A stretch of 64,000 bases of DNA from CAVQJU01 sp963729215. Its GTDB lineage: Bacteria > Acidobacteriota > Vicinamibacteria > Vicinamibacterales > CAVVIG01. Below, piece after piece: positions 9,240 through 17,585 of the stretch. The notes under the pieces were generated by a model. The model was not told where the DNA came from and did no database searches. It saw nothing but the letters and a program-made list of their open reading frames with translations. Within the stretch, counting starts at the first letter, position 1, and the number at the start of each line of letters is the position of its first letter. The translations under genes were made by a program, and so were the position numbers. The stretch lies in NCBI GenBank assembly GCA_963729215.1, contig CAVSND010000009.1, positions 186,001 through 250,000 on the forward strand, in the 5' to 3' direction.

Positions 9240-9520
9240 TGCGTGTGCTTGGGATCGGACCAGGCCGAGAGACCGGTGACGACGTCGAATTGTTTCAGGA
9301 GCGAGCTGACCAACTGTGGGGCGTTTGCTTGTGAGGAGAGGCTTTCGAGCTGGGAGATGACTTTCGTGATTGCGGTTTCAACGTCTGTGATTGCGCCTTC
9401 TGAGTAGTAGGCCCGCTGCTGTTCGAGACAGCGCCGGTGTTTGATGAACTCCTCCCTGTAGAACTCCGTGATCGGGTGCTGCGCGCTGATCGGCCTCATC
9501 CGGGTCGCGAATCGGGGCAT
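9236..9520 (-). CDS. Small hypothetical protein upstream of glycerate kinase
   Basis: This is a 94-residue predicted cytoplasmic, largely helical protein that I do not recognise. The ATG at 9520 follows GAGGAG with a 6-base gap, which decides the start over an upstream in-frame ATG at 9589. The sequence opens MPRFATRMRPISAQHPITEF and has a helical, Glu/Gln-rich middle (YREEFIKHRRCLEQQRAYY). Its stop overlaps the presumed CTG start of the glycerate kinase by 4 bases, so the two are probably translated together. No conserved catalytic motif is visible. Confidence 0.6.
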   Translation of the reverse strand: MPRFATRMRPISAQHPITEFYREEFIKHRRCLEQQRAYYSEGAITDVETAITKVISQLESLSSQANAPQLVSSLLKQFDVVTGLSAWSDPKHTH

Positions 9521-9604
9521 GCGGCTCCTCGAAAAAGAACTACCGAGCGGATTGATCTGAGTGTAGTGCCGCTTGAAAACCGGTGTCAAGATTGCGTAAA
9601 CAGC

Positions 9605-10486
9605 CTAGGTCCGGCCGGCGGCCGCCAGCGCCCCGCCCAGGCAGCCGACCGCCATCCCCCCGACGACCAGCCACAGGCAGAGCTCCCAGGGCAGAAACCG
9701 CACGGACGACAGGTTAATCATCTCCGCCAGGGGCGCCAGATATCGTGCCCGCACCGCCAGAAAGCCGATGCCGAGCGCCGCCAGGGCGACCACGGCCCCC
9801 AGGCCTCCCTGGAGCGTTCCCTCCATGACGAAAGGCCCTCGGATATACATCTGCGGCGCACCCACCAGCTGCATGATGTCGATTTCGTCGCGACGCGCGT
9901 GCAGCGCCAGGCGGACCACGTTGGCGACGGTCAGCGCGGCCGCGAGCGCGAGGAGGATACCCAGGGCGAATCCCAGCCCCCGGATGACGCCCACCGCGGC
10001 CACGAGACGGGACAACCACTGACGGTCGTACCGCACATCGGCGATGCCGGGAAGCTGCCGCACCTTCGCCACGAGCGCGTCCACGGCAGCGTCGGCGCCG
10101 GTCCGCAGCCGCACCTCATAGGAAGCCGGCAGCGGGTTGTCGCCCAGCCCTTCCATGCTCGAGGCGAGGTCGGCGAACGTGCTCCGGAACCTCGCCAGCG
10201 CGTCGGCCTTGGACACGTAAACCCGCGCCAGGATGATGTCGCCGGTCTCGAGCACGCCCTCGATGGCCGTTCGCTCGGCCGGCGTCACCGCGTCGTTCAG
10301 ATACACCGACATGTCGGCCGAACTGCTCCACTCCGTCCCGAGCCGTTCGAGGTTCGACGTCACGATGAGAAACGCGCCGAGAACCACCAGGGCAAGTGCG
10401 ATGGTGGCCGTGGAGAACGCGCCCGAGCCGCGTCCGCGCCAGAGACTGGCCACGGCTTCGTCGAACGCGTAGCGGAGGGCGCGCAT
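9605..10486 (-). CDS. ftsX: Cell division protein FtsX
   Basis: This 293-residue inner-membrane protein is the permease-like half of FtsEX, which links the divisome to control of cell-wall hydrolases. There is one N-terminal helix (about 26-45), an extracytoplasmic domain (about 46-165, including YLNDAVTPAERTAIEG and PLPASYEVRL) and three C-terminal helices characteristic of the FtsX fold. Its ATG shares one base with the stop of ftsE (TGATG), so the two are translationally coupled. No peptidoglycan hydrolase gene adjoins the pair here. Confidence 0.92.
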   Translation of the reverse strand: MRALRYAFDEAVASLWRGRGSGAFSTATIALALVVLGAFLIVTSNLERLGTEWSSSADMSVYLNDAVTPAERTAIEGVLETGDIILARVYVSKADALARFRSTFADLASSMEGLGDNPLPASYEVRLRTGADAAVDALVAKVRQLPGIADVRYDRQWLSRLVAAVGVIRGLGFALGILLALAAALTVANVVRLALHARRDEIDIMQLVGAPQMYIRGPFVMEGTLQGGLGAVVALAALGIGFLAVRARYLAPLAEMINLSSVRFLPWELCLWLVVGGMAVGCLGGALAAAGRT

Positions 10487-11145
10487 CAGGCGACTTCCAC
10501 CAGGCGGCCGTGGTCGAGCGTGATCGATCGCCGCCCGACTCGCCGGATCAGCTCCCGGTCGTGCGTCGCGACGACAACGGTGGTGCCGCGGGCGTTGATC
10601 TCACGGAACAGGTTCATGATGTCGAGCGACAGATCGGGATCCAGGTTCCCGGTGGGCTCGTCGGCGAGCACGAGCTGCGGTTCGTTCACCAGCGCGCGCG
10701 CGATGGCGATGCGTTGCTGCTCGCCGCCGGACAGCTCCTCAGGAAACGCGTTCATGCGGTGCTGCAGACCCACCCACTTCAGCACCTGAAATGTCTTGCG
10801 CTGCTGCACGACGGTCGGCACACCCAGCACGCGCATCACGAACGCGACGTTCTGAAAGACGGTCATTCGGGGGATGAGCCGAAAATCCTGAAAAATGAAT
10901 CCGACCGTGCGCCGATACGCCTGGATTTGCGACGATCTGAGCATGGCGAGGTCGCGTCCGTCCACCTTGAGGTCGCCTTCGGAGGGCAGCTCTTCGCGCA
11001 GAAGCATGCGCAGAAACGTGGACTTGCCGGCGCCGCTCGCGCCCGTCAGAAAAATGAATTCGCCTTTGTCGATGGTGAGCGACAGCTCGCGCAGCGCATA
11101 AACGCCGCGGCCGTACTGCTTGGAGAGGTTATAGGTCTCTATCAC
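10486..11145 (-). CDS. ftsE: Cell division ATP-binding protein FtsE
   Basis: This 219-residue ABC ATPase partners FtsX. Walker A is GASGAGKST (about 36-44), the ABC signature is LSGGEQQRIAIARAL (about 138), Walker B is LVLADEPTGNLD and the H-loop is ATHDREL. MIETYNLSKQYGRGVYALREL gives the standard start of the family. It is the first gene of the ftsE-ftsX operon; the 37 bp between it and gatB contain no clear promoter that I could fix. Confidence 0.95.
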   Translation of the reverse strand: MIETYNLSKQYGRGVYALRELSLTIDKGEFIFLTGASGAGKSTFLRMLLREELPSEGDLKVDGRDLAMLRSSQIQAYRRTVGFIFQDFRLIPRMTVFQNVAFVMRVLGVPTVVQQRKTFQVLKWVGLQHRMNAFPEELSGGEQQRIAIARALVNEPQLVLADEPTGNLDPDLSLDIMNLFREINARGTTVVVATHDRELIRRVGRRSITLDHGRLVEVA

Positions 11146-11182
11146 TCGAGATTATTTGAAGAGTGAAGACGAGAGCAGTGTA

Positions 11183-12634
11183 TCACGTTCCGAGCGCGCG
11201 CCTGAGCAGCTCGTTGACGCGCGCGGGGTTGGCCTTGCCCGATGTTGCCTTCATCACCTGACCGACAAGGAAGCCGAGCGCGTTGGTCTTGCCCGCGCGG
11301 TACTGCGCGACGGCGTCGGCATTCTTCTCGAGCACGGTCGCAATGAGTCCGACGATTTGCGATTCGTCGTCGATCTGCGCCAGCCCTTCTGTTTTCACGA
11401 TCTCGTCAGCGGAACAGCCGGTCGACACCATCTTCTCGAAGACCTCCTTGGCCATCGATCCACTGATCGTGCCCTTTTCCACCAGGCCGAGCAGGGCGGA
11501 GAGGCCGCCGGGCGGAACGCGCGCGCGAAGCCAGGCCGGATCGCCCTGGCCCGCTTCGTTCACCACGGCGCGCACGGGGCCGAGCAGCCAGTTCCTGACG
11601 ACCTTCGCTTCGGCGCCCGCGGCAACGGCCTCCTCGAAATAGGCGGCGAGACCGGCCGCCGTGAGCGGCACGACCTCGGCATCGGAGAAGCCGTGGACCT
11701 TCTTGAGCCGCGCCCGCAACATCGCCGGAGTCTCCGGGAGATCGTCCTTCAGTTTCTGCAGCCGTGCGGGATCGACGACGAGCGGCGGCAGATCGGGCTC
11801 GGGAAAATAGCGGTAGTCGTGCGCCTCTTCCTTGCTGCGCATCGACACCGTGCGCTTCTTCGCGCTGTCCCAGAGCCGCGTCTCCTGCCGGACACGCGCA
11901 CCCGACTCGATGACCTCGATCTGCCGGTCGATTTCGTGATCGACGGCTTCCTGCAGAAAGCGGAACGAGTTCAGGTTCTTGATCTCCGCCTTGGTGCCGA
12001 GCTGACCGGCGCCTGCGGGCCGTACCGAAACGTTGGCGTCGCAGCGGAGGCTGCCCTCTTCCATGTTGCCGTCGTTGACCCCCAGCGCGACCAGCAACTC
12101 GCGCAGGTACTCGAAAAACGCCGCGGCGTCCGCCGCGCTGCGCAGGTCGGGCTCGGTGACAATCTCGATGAGCGGCGTGCCCGCGCGGTTGAGATCGACG
12201 TAGCTGCGGTTCCCGGAGTCGGGAAAGCCCTCATGCAGGAGCTTTCCGGCGTCCTCCTCCATGTGCACGCGAGTGATCCGGATGTCATAAGCCGGCGCCC
12301 GGTAATCGCTGCCGGCGCGGACAACGCCGCCCGTCGCGAGCGGCTGCTCGTACTGCGAAATCTGGTAGCCCTTCGGCAGATCGGGATAGAAGTAGTTCTT
12401 TCTGGCGAAAATCGACGTCGCATGCACCGTGCAGTCGAGCGCAAGCGCCGCCCGGATCGCGCGGTCCACCGCGGCATGATTGAGGACTGGCAGCGCCCCC
12501 GGCAGCCCGAGACACACCGGACACAGATGCGTGTTGGGCGCGGCGCCGAACGCGGTCGCGCAGCCGCAGAAAATCTTCGAGGCGGTCAGGAGCTGCGCGT
12601 GGATCTCGAGGCCGATGGCGGGCTCGTAGGGCAT
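11183..12634 (-). CDS. gatB: Asp-tRNA(Asn)/Glu-tRNA(Gln) amidotransferase subunit B
   Basis: This is a 483-residue GatB, the kinase/amidotransferase subunit that converts mischarged Glu-tRNA(Gln) or Asp-tRNA(Asn) to the correct form with GatA and GatC. It has the family opening [23 protein letters not shown], the Zn-binding Cys set ([19 protein letters not shown]), [19 protein letters not shown] and the C-terminal YqeY-like tRNA-binding domain ending [16 protein letters not shown]. gatA and gatC are not in the window. The ATG at 12634 directly abuts a 7-bp repeat array, with no obvious ribosome binding site. Confidence 0.96.
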   Translation of the reverse strand: MPYEPAIGLEIHAQLLTASKIFCGCATAFGAAPNTHLCPVCLGLPGALPVLNHAAVDRAIRAALALDCTVHATSIFARKNYFYPDLPKGYQISQYEQPLATGGVVRAGSDYRAPAYDIRITRVHMEEDAGKLLHEGFPDSGNRSYVDLNRAGTPLIEIVTEPDLRSAADAAAFFEYLRELLVALGVNDGNMEEGSLRCDANVSVRPAGAGQLGTKAEIKNLNSFRFLQEAVDHEIDRQIEVIESGARVRQETRLWDSAKKRTVSMRSKEEAHDYRYFPEPDLPPLVVDPARLQKLKDDLPETPAMLRARLKKVHGFSDAEVVPLTAAGLAAYFEEAVAAGAEAKVVRNWLLGPVRAVVNEAGQGDPAWLRARVPPGGLSALLGLVEKGTISGSMAKEVFEKMVSTGCSADEIVKTEGLAQIDDESQIVGLIATVLEKNADAVAQYRAGKTNALGFLVGQVMKATSGKANPARVNELLRRALGT

Positions 12635-12719
12635 CGTGGCTCGGGACTCGTGGCTCGGGGCTCGTTACTCGTGACTCGGTGCTCGACGAGCCACGAGCAC
12701 GGGCTACGAGCAACGGCTC
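12635..12719. repeat. Degenerate 7-bp tandem repeat (core CGAG / CTCG), palindromic
   Basis: Read on the minus strand, seven in-phase CGAGNNN units occupy 12685-12637 (NNN = CAC, TCA, TAA, CCC, CCA, TCC, CCA) and run up to the gatB ATG as CG-ATG. The preceding part, 12719-12686, holds similar units in the opposite sense (CTCG core). The array fills the whole gap between the pckA stop and the gatB start, leaving no room for a conventional ribosome binding site. Confidence 0.8.
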
Positions 12720-14312
12720 TTACGCGCGAGGCCCCGCAGCGCGGACATCCGCGTCCACCTCGGCTTCGAAGGCCTTGAAGTTATCGATGAACATCGTCGC
12801 GAGCTTGAGGGCCTGCGCGTCGTACTCGGCCGGGTTGGCCCACGTCGTGCGGGGTTTGAGCACGTCGGGCGGCACGTCGGGGCAGCTGACCGGCACGTCC
12901 AGGTTGAACCGGTCGTCGTGCTGGTATTGAACGTTGTCGAGCGCGCCGGACAGCGCCGCGCGGATCATCGCGCGAGTGAACGCGATTTTCATGCGGCGCC
13001 CAGTGCCGTAGGGCCCACCGCTCCAGCCCGTGTTGACGAGCCACACGCGCGCCTCGTGCCTGGCGATCTTCTCGCCGAGCATCTTCGCGTAGCGACCCGG
13101 AGGCAGCGGCAGAAACGGCGCGCCGAAGCAGGTGCTGAACGTCGCCTTGGGCTCCGTGACGCCCTTCTCCGTGCCTGCGACCTTGGCGGTATATCCCGAC
13201 AGAAAGTGATACATCGCGCCCTGCGGCGTGAGCCGCGCGATCGGCGGCAGGACGCCGAAGGCGTCGGCCGTCAACATCACGATGTTGCGGGGGTGGCTTC
13301 CGAGGCCGGAGGGCACGGCGTTGTCGATGAACGAGATCGGATACGCCGCGCGCGTGTTCTCGGTGTAGCGGCCGTCGTCCAGGTCGAGCGCCCGCGTCGC
13401 TTCGTCGAACACCACGTTCTCGAGCACCGTCCCGAAGCGGCGCGTCGTCGCGTAAATCTGCGGCTCGGCCTCGGCCGACAACTTGATCGTCTTCGCGTAG
13501 CAGCCGCCCTCGAAGTTGAATACGCCGCGATCGCTCCAGCCGTGCTCGTCATCTCCGATCAGCTCGCGCTCCGGGTCGCTGGAGAGCGTCGTCTTGCCGG
13601 TGCCCGACAAGCCGAAGAAGAGCGCCGTGTCGCCCGACGGCCCGATGTTGGCCGAGCAGTGCATCGACAGAACGTTCTTGAGCGGGAGCACGTAGTTCAG
13701 CACGCTGAAGATCGACTTCTTCATCTCGCCCGCGTAGCTGGTGCCGCCGATGAGCACGAGCTTCTTCGCGAAATTCAGGGCGATGACCACTTCGGTGTTG
13801 GTGCCGTGGCGCTTCGGGTCTGCCTTGAAGCTCGGCTGATCGATGACCGTGAATTCGGGAGACTGCGCCGCGGCTGCCGCCGGATCGTCGATGAACAGAT
13901 TGCGACAGAACAGGTTGTGCCAGGCGTACTCGCTGATGATGCGGACCGGCAGACGGAAAGTCGGATCGGCGCCGGCGTAGCAGTCGAGCACGTACAGCGC
14001 CTTGCCCTGGAGCTGCGCCATGAAATCCTGGTGCAGCGCATCCCACTGCGCCTGATCCATGGCCCGGTTCAGCTTGCCCCAGCCGATGTTCGCCTCGCTC
14101 GACGGCTCGCGCACGATGAACTTGTCGTTCGGGGAGCGGCCGGTATGCTGACCGGTGCGGCAGACCAGCGGGCCTTCCGCCGCGATCACGCCTTCCTGGT
14201 TTTTCACGGCCTCTTCGTACAGCGCCGCCACCGGCAGATTCCACTTCGCTCGATCCGTACGAATCCCTTCGCGGTCGAGGGAGGGGCCGCGCTCCACGCC
14301 CGTAGTCATCAA
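12720..14312 (-). CDS. pckA: Phosphoenolpyruvate carboxykinase (ATP)
   Basis: This 530-residue gluconeogenic enzyme makes phosphoenolpyruvate and CO2 from oxaloacetate and ATP. The P-loop [20 protein letters not shown] (about 246-265) is the kinase-1a motif; the Arg-bearing TGRSPNDKF stretch, the metal-site [14 protein letters not shown] and the kinase-2 [17 protein letters not shown] are all present. The ATG at 14312 follows AGGAGC at good spacing. It is divergent from the sigma-factor gene and has its own promoter-like sequence. The length matches the family. Confidence 0.97.
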   Translation of the reverse strand: MMTTGVERGPSLDREGIRTDRAKWNLPVAALYEEAVKNQEGVIAAEGPLVCRTGQHTGRSPNDKFIVREPSSEANIGWGKLNRAMDQAQWDALHQDFMAQLQGKALYVLDCYAGADPTFRLPVRIISEYAWHNLFCRNLFIDDPAAAAAQSPEFTVIDQPSFKADPKRHGTNTEVVIALNFAKKLVLIGGTSYAGEMKKSIFSVLNYVLPLKNVLSMHCSANIGPSGDTALFFGLSGTGKTTLSSDPERELIGDDEHGWSDRGVFNFEGGCYAKTIKLSAEAEPQIYATTRRFGTVLENVVFDEATRALDLDDGRYTENTRAAYPISFIDNAVPSGLGSHPRNIVMLTADAFGVLPPIARLTPQGAMYHFLSGYTAKVAGTEKGVTEPKATFSTCFGAPFLPLPPGRYAKMLGEKIARHEARVWLVNTGWSGGPYGTGRRMKIAFTRAMIRAALSGALDNVQYQHDDRFNLDVPVSCPDVPPDVLKPRTTWANPAEYDAQALKLATMFIDNFKAFEAEVDADVRAAGPRA

Positions 14313-14359
14313 AAAGCTCCTAAGCTATGAATGTCGAGTAGTATGCGCCGAATCGCGAG

Positions 14360-14389
14360 ATCGTAATCTTTGCGTTCTTCTCAAGTCAA
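14360..14389 (-). promoter_or_regulatory. Putative sigma70-type promoter of pckA
   Basis: On the minus strand TTGACT (14389-14384) is followed by an 18-bp spacer and TACGAT (14365-14360). A start near 14353 would give a leader of about 40 bases containing the AGGAGC site before the pckA ATG. Confidence 0.5.
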
Positions 14390-14409
14390 CAACTTGCCAC
14401 GTGCGGTAA

Positions 14410-14421
14410 ACTGTAAACAGT
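14410..14421. promoter_or_regulatory. Small perfect dyad in the pckA/sigma gap
   Basis: ACTGT-AA-ACAGT is a perfect inverted repeat 25 bp upstream of the sigma-factor ATG, in the divergent intergenic region. It could be an operator, but the arms are short and no regulator is known. Confidence 0.3.
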
Positions 14422-14445
14422 CGCCAGCCCCGGTCGTAGTGCCTT

Positions 14446-15162
14446 ATGAGTGCCGATTTGCCGACCACAGCCGCTGCCACGTCGTCAACGCCTGCTGCCG
14501 CGGGGTCCCAGGGGCTTGCGCCACGGCTGCCCGCCCGCCGGGCGGTTCCCGTCGCACTGTCGGACGACTCCAAGCTGGCCGTCGAAATCCGGACGCTCGT
14601 CGAAGCCGGCGATCTCGACTCGGCCCGCCAGCGGTTCGAAGGTCTCGTCGTCACACATCAGCGCCGAGCCGTACGGATCGCTTATCAGTATCTGCGGGAC
14701 GCCGCCGAAGCGGATGAGGCCGTCCAGGACGCCTTCGTCAAGGTCTTCGGGCACATTTCGTCATACCGCGAGGCGTGGCCCTTCGAGGTCTGGTTCACGC
14801 GGATTCTCATCAACGGCTGTCTCGATCGCCGGAAAGCCCGGGTCAGGCGCGAGCGCTGGCTGGTGCCCGGACACGAAGAAGATGTCACCGACGATCGCCG
14901 CGCCGCGGCCGGCACCTTCGGCGTCGCGTCGGCCGACAGCAATCCGGAAGCTCGCCTGCTGGCGCGCGAACGGCGGGCCCGCATGACAGCCGCCATCGAC
15001 AGACTGGAAGGCCGTCAGCGCACGGTCTTCATGCTGTGCCACTACGGCGACTGCACGCCGCGCGAGGTCAGCGCCATGATCGGCCTGAACGAATCGACCG
15101 TGCGCGTGCATCTCTTCCGCGCCGCGCGCAAGCTGCGCGCGCTGCTTGGGGGGCAACCGTGA
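14446..15162 (+). CDS. RNA polymerase sigma factor, ECF type
   Basis: This is a 238-residue sigma70-family extracytoplasmic-function factor. A low-complexity N-terminus of about 45 residues precedes sigma region 2 (IAYQYLRDAAEADEAVQDAF, HISSYREAWPFEVWFTRI, about 85-125) and region 4 with its helix-turn-helix (FMLCHYGDCTPREVSAMIGL, NESTVRVHLFRAARKLRALL, about 190-235). GTGA overlap with the next gene marks a sigma/anti-sigma pair, so release of the factor is presumably controlled by that membrane protein. The stimulus is not evident. The long, Ala/Pro-rich N-terminus is unusual for ECF factors; a later start is possible. Confidence 0.9.
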   Translation: MSADLPTTAAATSSTPAAAGSQGLAPRLPARRAVPVALSDDSKLAVEIRTLVEAGDLDSARQRFEGLVVTHQRRAVRIAYQYLRDAAEADEAVQDAFVKVFGHISSYREAWPFEVWFTRILINGCLDRRKARVRRERWLVPGHEEDVTDDRRAAAGTFGVASADSNPEARLLARERRARMTAAIDRLEGRQRTVFMLCHYGDCTPREVSAMIGLNESTVRVHLFRAARKLRALLGGQP

Positions 15163-15797
15163 ACGCCCGTCTCCCGCATCTCCAGGACGATTCGCTGACC
15201 GACTGCTACTTTGCCGAACGCCGCGGCGAAGCGCTCGACCCGCCGGCGGCGGAACACCTCGCCGACTGCCAGAGTTGCGCCGAGCGCTACGCGGAGTTCG
15301 AGCGTTTCATGACGTCCCTCCGCGACGAGGCAGACGCCGAATTGGATACGTGGTTTCCGGCCGATCGCCTGCGGGCGCAGCAGCACGAGATCGCGCGGCG
15401 CCTCGAGTCCATCGGCCGGGCGGCTCGTGTCATCAGCTTCCCCGGCCGGATCACCGCCCGCCGCACGCCCTCGTCGAGCAGGCGCGCAGCGCGCTGGATC
15501 GCCGGCGCCGCAGCCGCCGGGCTGTTTGTCGGCGTCGCCGCGGGAACGTTTTTCGACTTCGGCTACCGGTTCGAGTTCGGCATGCGGGGACGCCACAACG
15601 TGGCGCAGCGGAGCGTGAGGGAAAAGGGCGGTTCGACGCTGCCCGCGCGCATGGCCACGGCTCCCGCCGTGACCTCCGAGGCCGACGACATGTTCATGTC
15701 GGCGCTCGACCTCGCGCTCGACCGGCCGCATACGTCCGAGCTCGTGGCCTTCGACGCGCTCACGCCGCACGTGCGGGAAATCGGCCTGTCCCGGTAG
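15159..15797 (+). CDS. Membrane anti-sigma factor with zinc-finger motif
   Basis: This 212-residue protein starts at a GTG overlapping the sigma-factor stop by 4 bases. The N-terminal part holds the anti-sigma zinc-finger HLADCQSCAERY (H-x3-C-x2-C, about 31-42) that sequesters ECF sigma factors. A single membrane helix follows (WIAGAAAAGLFVGVAAGTFF, about 120-139), then a periplasmic tail of about 70 residues ending in VREIGLSR. The order finger, helix, sensor tail and the coupled translation support control of the upstream sigma by an envelope signal. Confidence 0.85.
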   Translation: MNARLPHLQDDSLTDCYFAERRGEALDPPAAEHLADCQSCAERYAEFERFMTSLRDEADAELDTWFPADRLRAQQHEIARRLESIGRAARVISFPGRITARRTPSSSRRAARWIAGAAAAGLFVGVAAGTFFDFGYRFEFGMRGRHNVAQRSVREKGGSTLPARMATAPAVTSEADDMFMSALDLALDRPHTSELVAFDALTPHVREIGLSR

Positions 15798-15808
15798 CCG
15801 CCGCAGCG

Positions 15809-17005
15809 TTGGCTTCGCTCATCTTCCGCAAAGGTCTCGACCTCAAACATGCCGTCGCGGGCATGCTGGCCGACAACTATCACAGCGGCCTCGTCGAGCA
15901 GATCAAGGCCGACGACTTCACATTCAAAGCCGGCCGTCTCACCGTTCACCTCGCGCGCGAGTTCGGCTTCTGCTACGGCGTGGATCGCGCCGTGGACTAC
16001 GCGTACCAGACCCGCGAGCGCTTTCCCGATCGCCGGGTGTTCCTCACCGGGGAGATCATCCACAACCCGCACGTGAACGAGAAACTCCGCGCCATGGGGA
16101 TCGAGTTCACCGGGCACGACGAACACGATCTGGATGCGCTGGGCAGCGACGATGTGGTCATTCTCCCGGCGTTCGGCGTCACCGTCGGGATGCTCGAGCG
16201 CCTCGACCGCCGCGGGTGCACGCTCATCGACACGACGTGCGGATCGGTGCTGAACGTGTGGAAGAACGTGCGGCGCTACGCCGAGGGCGGCTACACATCC
16301 ATCATCCACGGCAAGGTCTGGCACGAGGAGACGCAGGCCACCGCATCGCAGGCGGTCAGCTACGGCGGCCGGTATCTGGTCGTCTTCGATCGCGCGGAGA
16401 CCGGGCAGATCTGCGACGTGATCCGGGGCGCGACCCCGCTCGACGAAGCCGGACAGCGCGCGTTTTCGGAGAAATTCGGCGGCGCGGTGTCGCCCGGCTT
16501 CGAACCAGGCCGCGATCTCCAGCGGATCGGCCTGGCCAACCAGACGACGATGCTGATGTCCGAGTCGCTCGAGATCGGCGACATGCTCAAGGCCGCCATG
16601 ATCGAGCGTCATGGCGCGCAGGGACTGGACGCGCACTTTCAGGCGTTCGACACGATCTGCAGCGCCACGCAGGACCGCCAGGACGCCATCGTCGAGCTGC
16701 TGCGGTCGCGCGCGGTGGATCTCCTGATCGTCATCGGGGGCTATAACAGCAGCAACACCTGCAATCTCGCCCGCATCGGCGCCGAGTCGCGACCGACGTT
16801 TCACATCGCCGACCCGGACTGCCTCGTATCCGCCGAGACCATCCGTCACCGGCCCGTGGGGTCCAAGGCGGAGGTGGCCACGACGTCCTGGCTGCCCACG
16901 TCCGGCCCCGTGACCATCGGCCTGACGTCGGGGGCCTCCACCCCGGACAACCTGGTCGGGGCGGTGGTGGCCCGGCTGGCAGAATTCGCCCAGCCGCCAG
17001 TCTGA
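15809..17005 (+). CDS. ispH: 4-hydroxy-3-methylbut-2-enyl diphosphate reductase
   Basis: This 398-residue [4Fe-4S] enzyme makes the last step of the MEP isoprenoid pathway, giving IPP and DMAPP. FGFCYGVDRAVDYAYQTRERF, LTGEIIHNPHVNEKL, IDTTCGSVLNVWKNV, TICSATQDRQ and IGGYNSSNTCNLARI carry the three cluster Cys and the active-site residues. It belongs to the long IspH form of about 400 residues, which has an N-terminal segment absent from the E. coli enzyme. The TTG at 15809 (MASLIFRKGLDLKHAV) is the best start because the conserved N-terminal part already begins there; the next ATG would cut into it. It starts 11 bp after the anti-sigma gene. Confidence 0.93.
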   Translation: MASLIFRKGLDLKHAVAGMLADNYHSGLVEQIKADDFTFKAGRLTVHLAREFGFCYGVDRAVDYAYQTRERFPDRRVFLTGEIIHNPHVNEKLRAMGIEFTGHDEHDLDALGSDDVVILPAFGVTVGMLERLDRRGCTLIDTTCGSVLNVWKNVRRYAEGGYTSIIHGKVWHEETQATASQAVSYGGRYLVVFDRAETGQICDVIRGATPLDEAGQRAFSEKFGGAVSPGFEPGRDLQRIGLANQTTMLMSESLEIGDMLKAAMIERHGAQGLDAHFQAFDTICSATQDRQDAIVELLRSRAVDLLIVIGGYNSSNTCNLARIGAESRPTFHIADPDCLVSAETIRHRPVGSKAEVATTSWLPTSGPVTIGLTSGASTPDNLVGAVVARLAEFAQPPV

Positions 17006-17107
17006 CCAAACCGCGCTAAACGACGCTAAACAAAAGGACCTCCGCCATCGTATTTCCATTAGGTTCGCCGGTTTCGTGCATTTTTCCGTCTTCTTGAGGT
17101 CTTTTTG

Positions 17108-17563
17108 ATGCGACGGCAGATTGGGCGAGCGGTCCTCTGTGCCGGGCTTCTCCTTGGGGGGCCCTGGCAGGTGCGGGCCCAGCCCGCGCAGCAGGGACAG
17201 AACCCTCCCCAACGGTTCGCGTGGTGGCGGTCGGAGCAGTACCAGAAGAACCTGGGGTTATCCACCGACCAGGTGAACCGCCTGGAAGCTATCTTCCAGG
17301 CCGTCCTCCCGGAGTTGCGGAAGGGCCGGGACGACCTGGATCATCACGAAGCCGAGTTATCTCGTCTAATCGAAACGGGCGCTGACGAAGCGCTGGTCAC
17401 GCGACAGCTGGACAAGGTGGAGGCCATTCGCAGCCGCGTCAACAAGACACGGCAGCTGATGCTGCTGCACCACCGCCAGGTGCTGACACCTGAGCAGCGC
17501 GTCAAGCTGGCGCAGGCCGAACGCGAACGGGCTGGCAGGCCTCCAACCGGCCAGAAGCCCTAG
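17108..17563 (+). CDS. Spy/CpxP-like periplasmic protein
   Basis: This 151-residue protein has a signal peptide ending near residue 24 (VLCAGLLLGGPWQVRAQ) and a helical mature part. It contains the LTxxQ-type repeats of the Spy/CpxP group: LGLSTDQVNRLEAIF (about 50) and VLTPEQRVKLAQAERERA (about 125). Family members act as periplasmic chaperones or as sensors that feed envelope-stress or metal two-component systems. It is the first gene of the efflux operon, 22 bp before the TolC-type gene, so a role near the efflux pump in the periplasm is inferred. The ATG at 17108 follows GAGG. Confidence 0.8.
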   Translation: MRRQIGRAVLCAGLLLGGPWQVRAQPAQQGQNPPQRFAWWRSEQYQKNLGLSTDQVNRLEAIFQAVLPELRKGRDDLDHHEAELSRLIETGADEALVTRQLDKVEAIRSRVNKTRQLMLLHHRQVLTPEQRVKLAQAERERAGRPPTGQKP

Positions 17564-17585
17564 CACTTACTTCGCTCTTCAAAGG

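Noticed and set aside
11156..12778. 540-residue open frame on the plus strand over gatB
   Set aside because: Antisense shadow of gatB; no motif, odd composition.
12918..14330. 470-residue open frame on the plus strand over pckA
   Set aside because: Antisense shadow of pckA, whose own motifs are complete.
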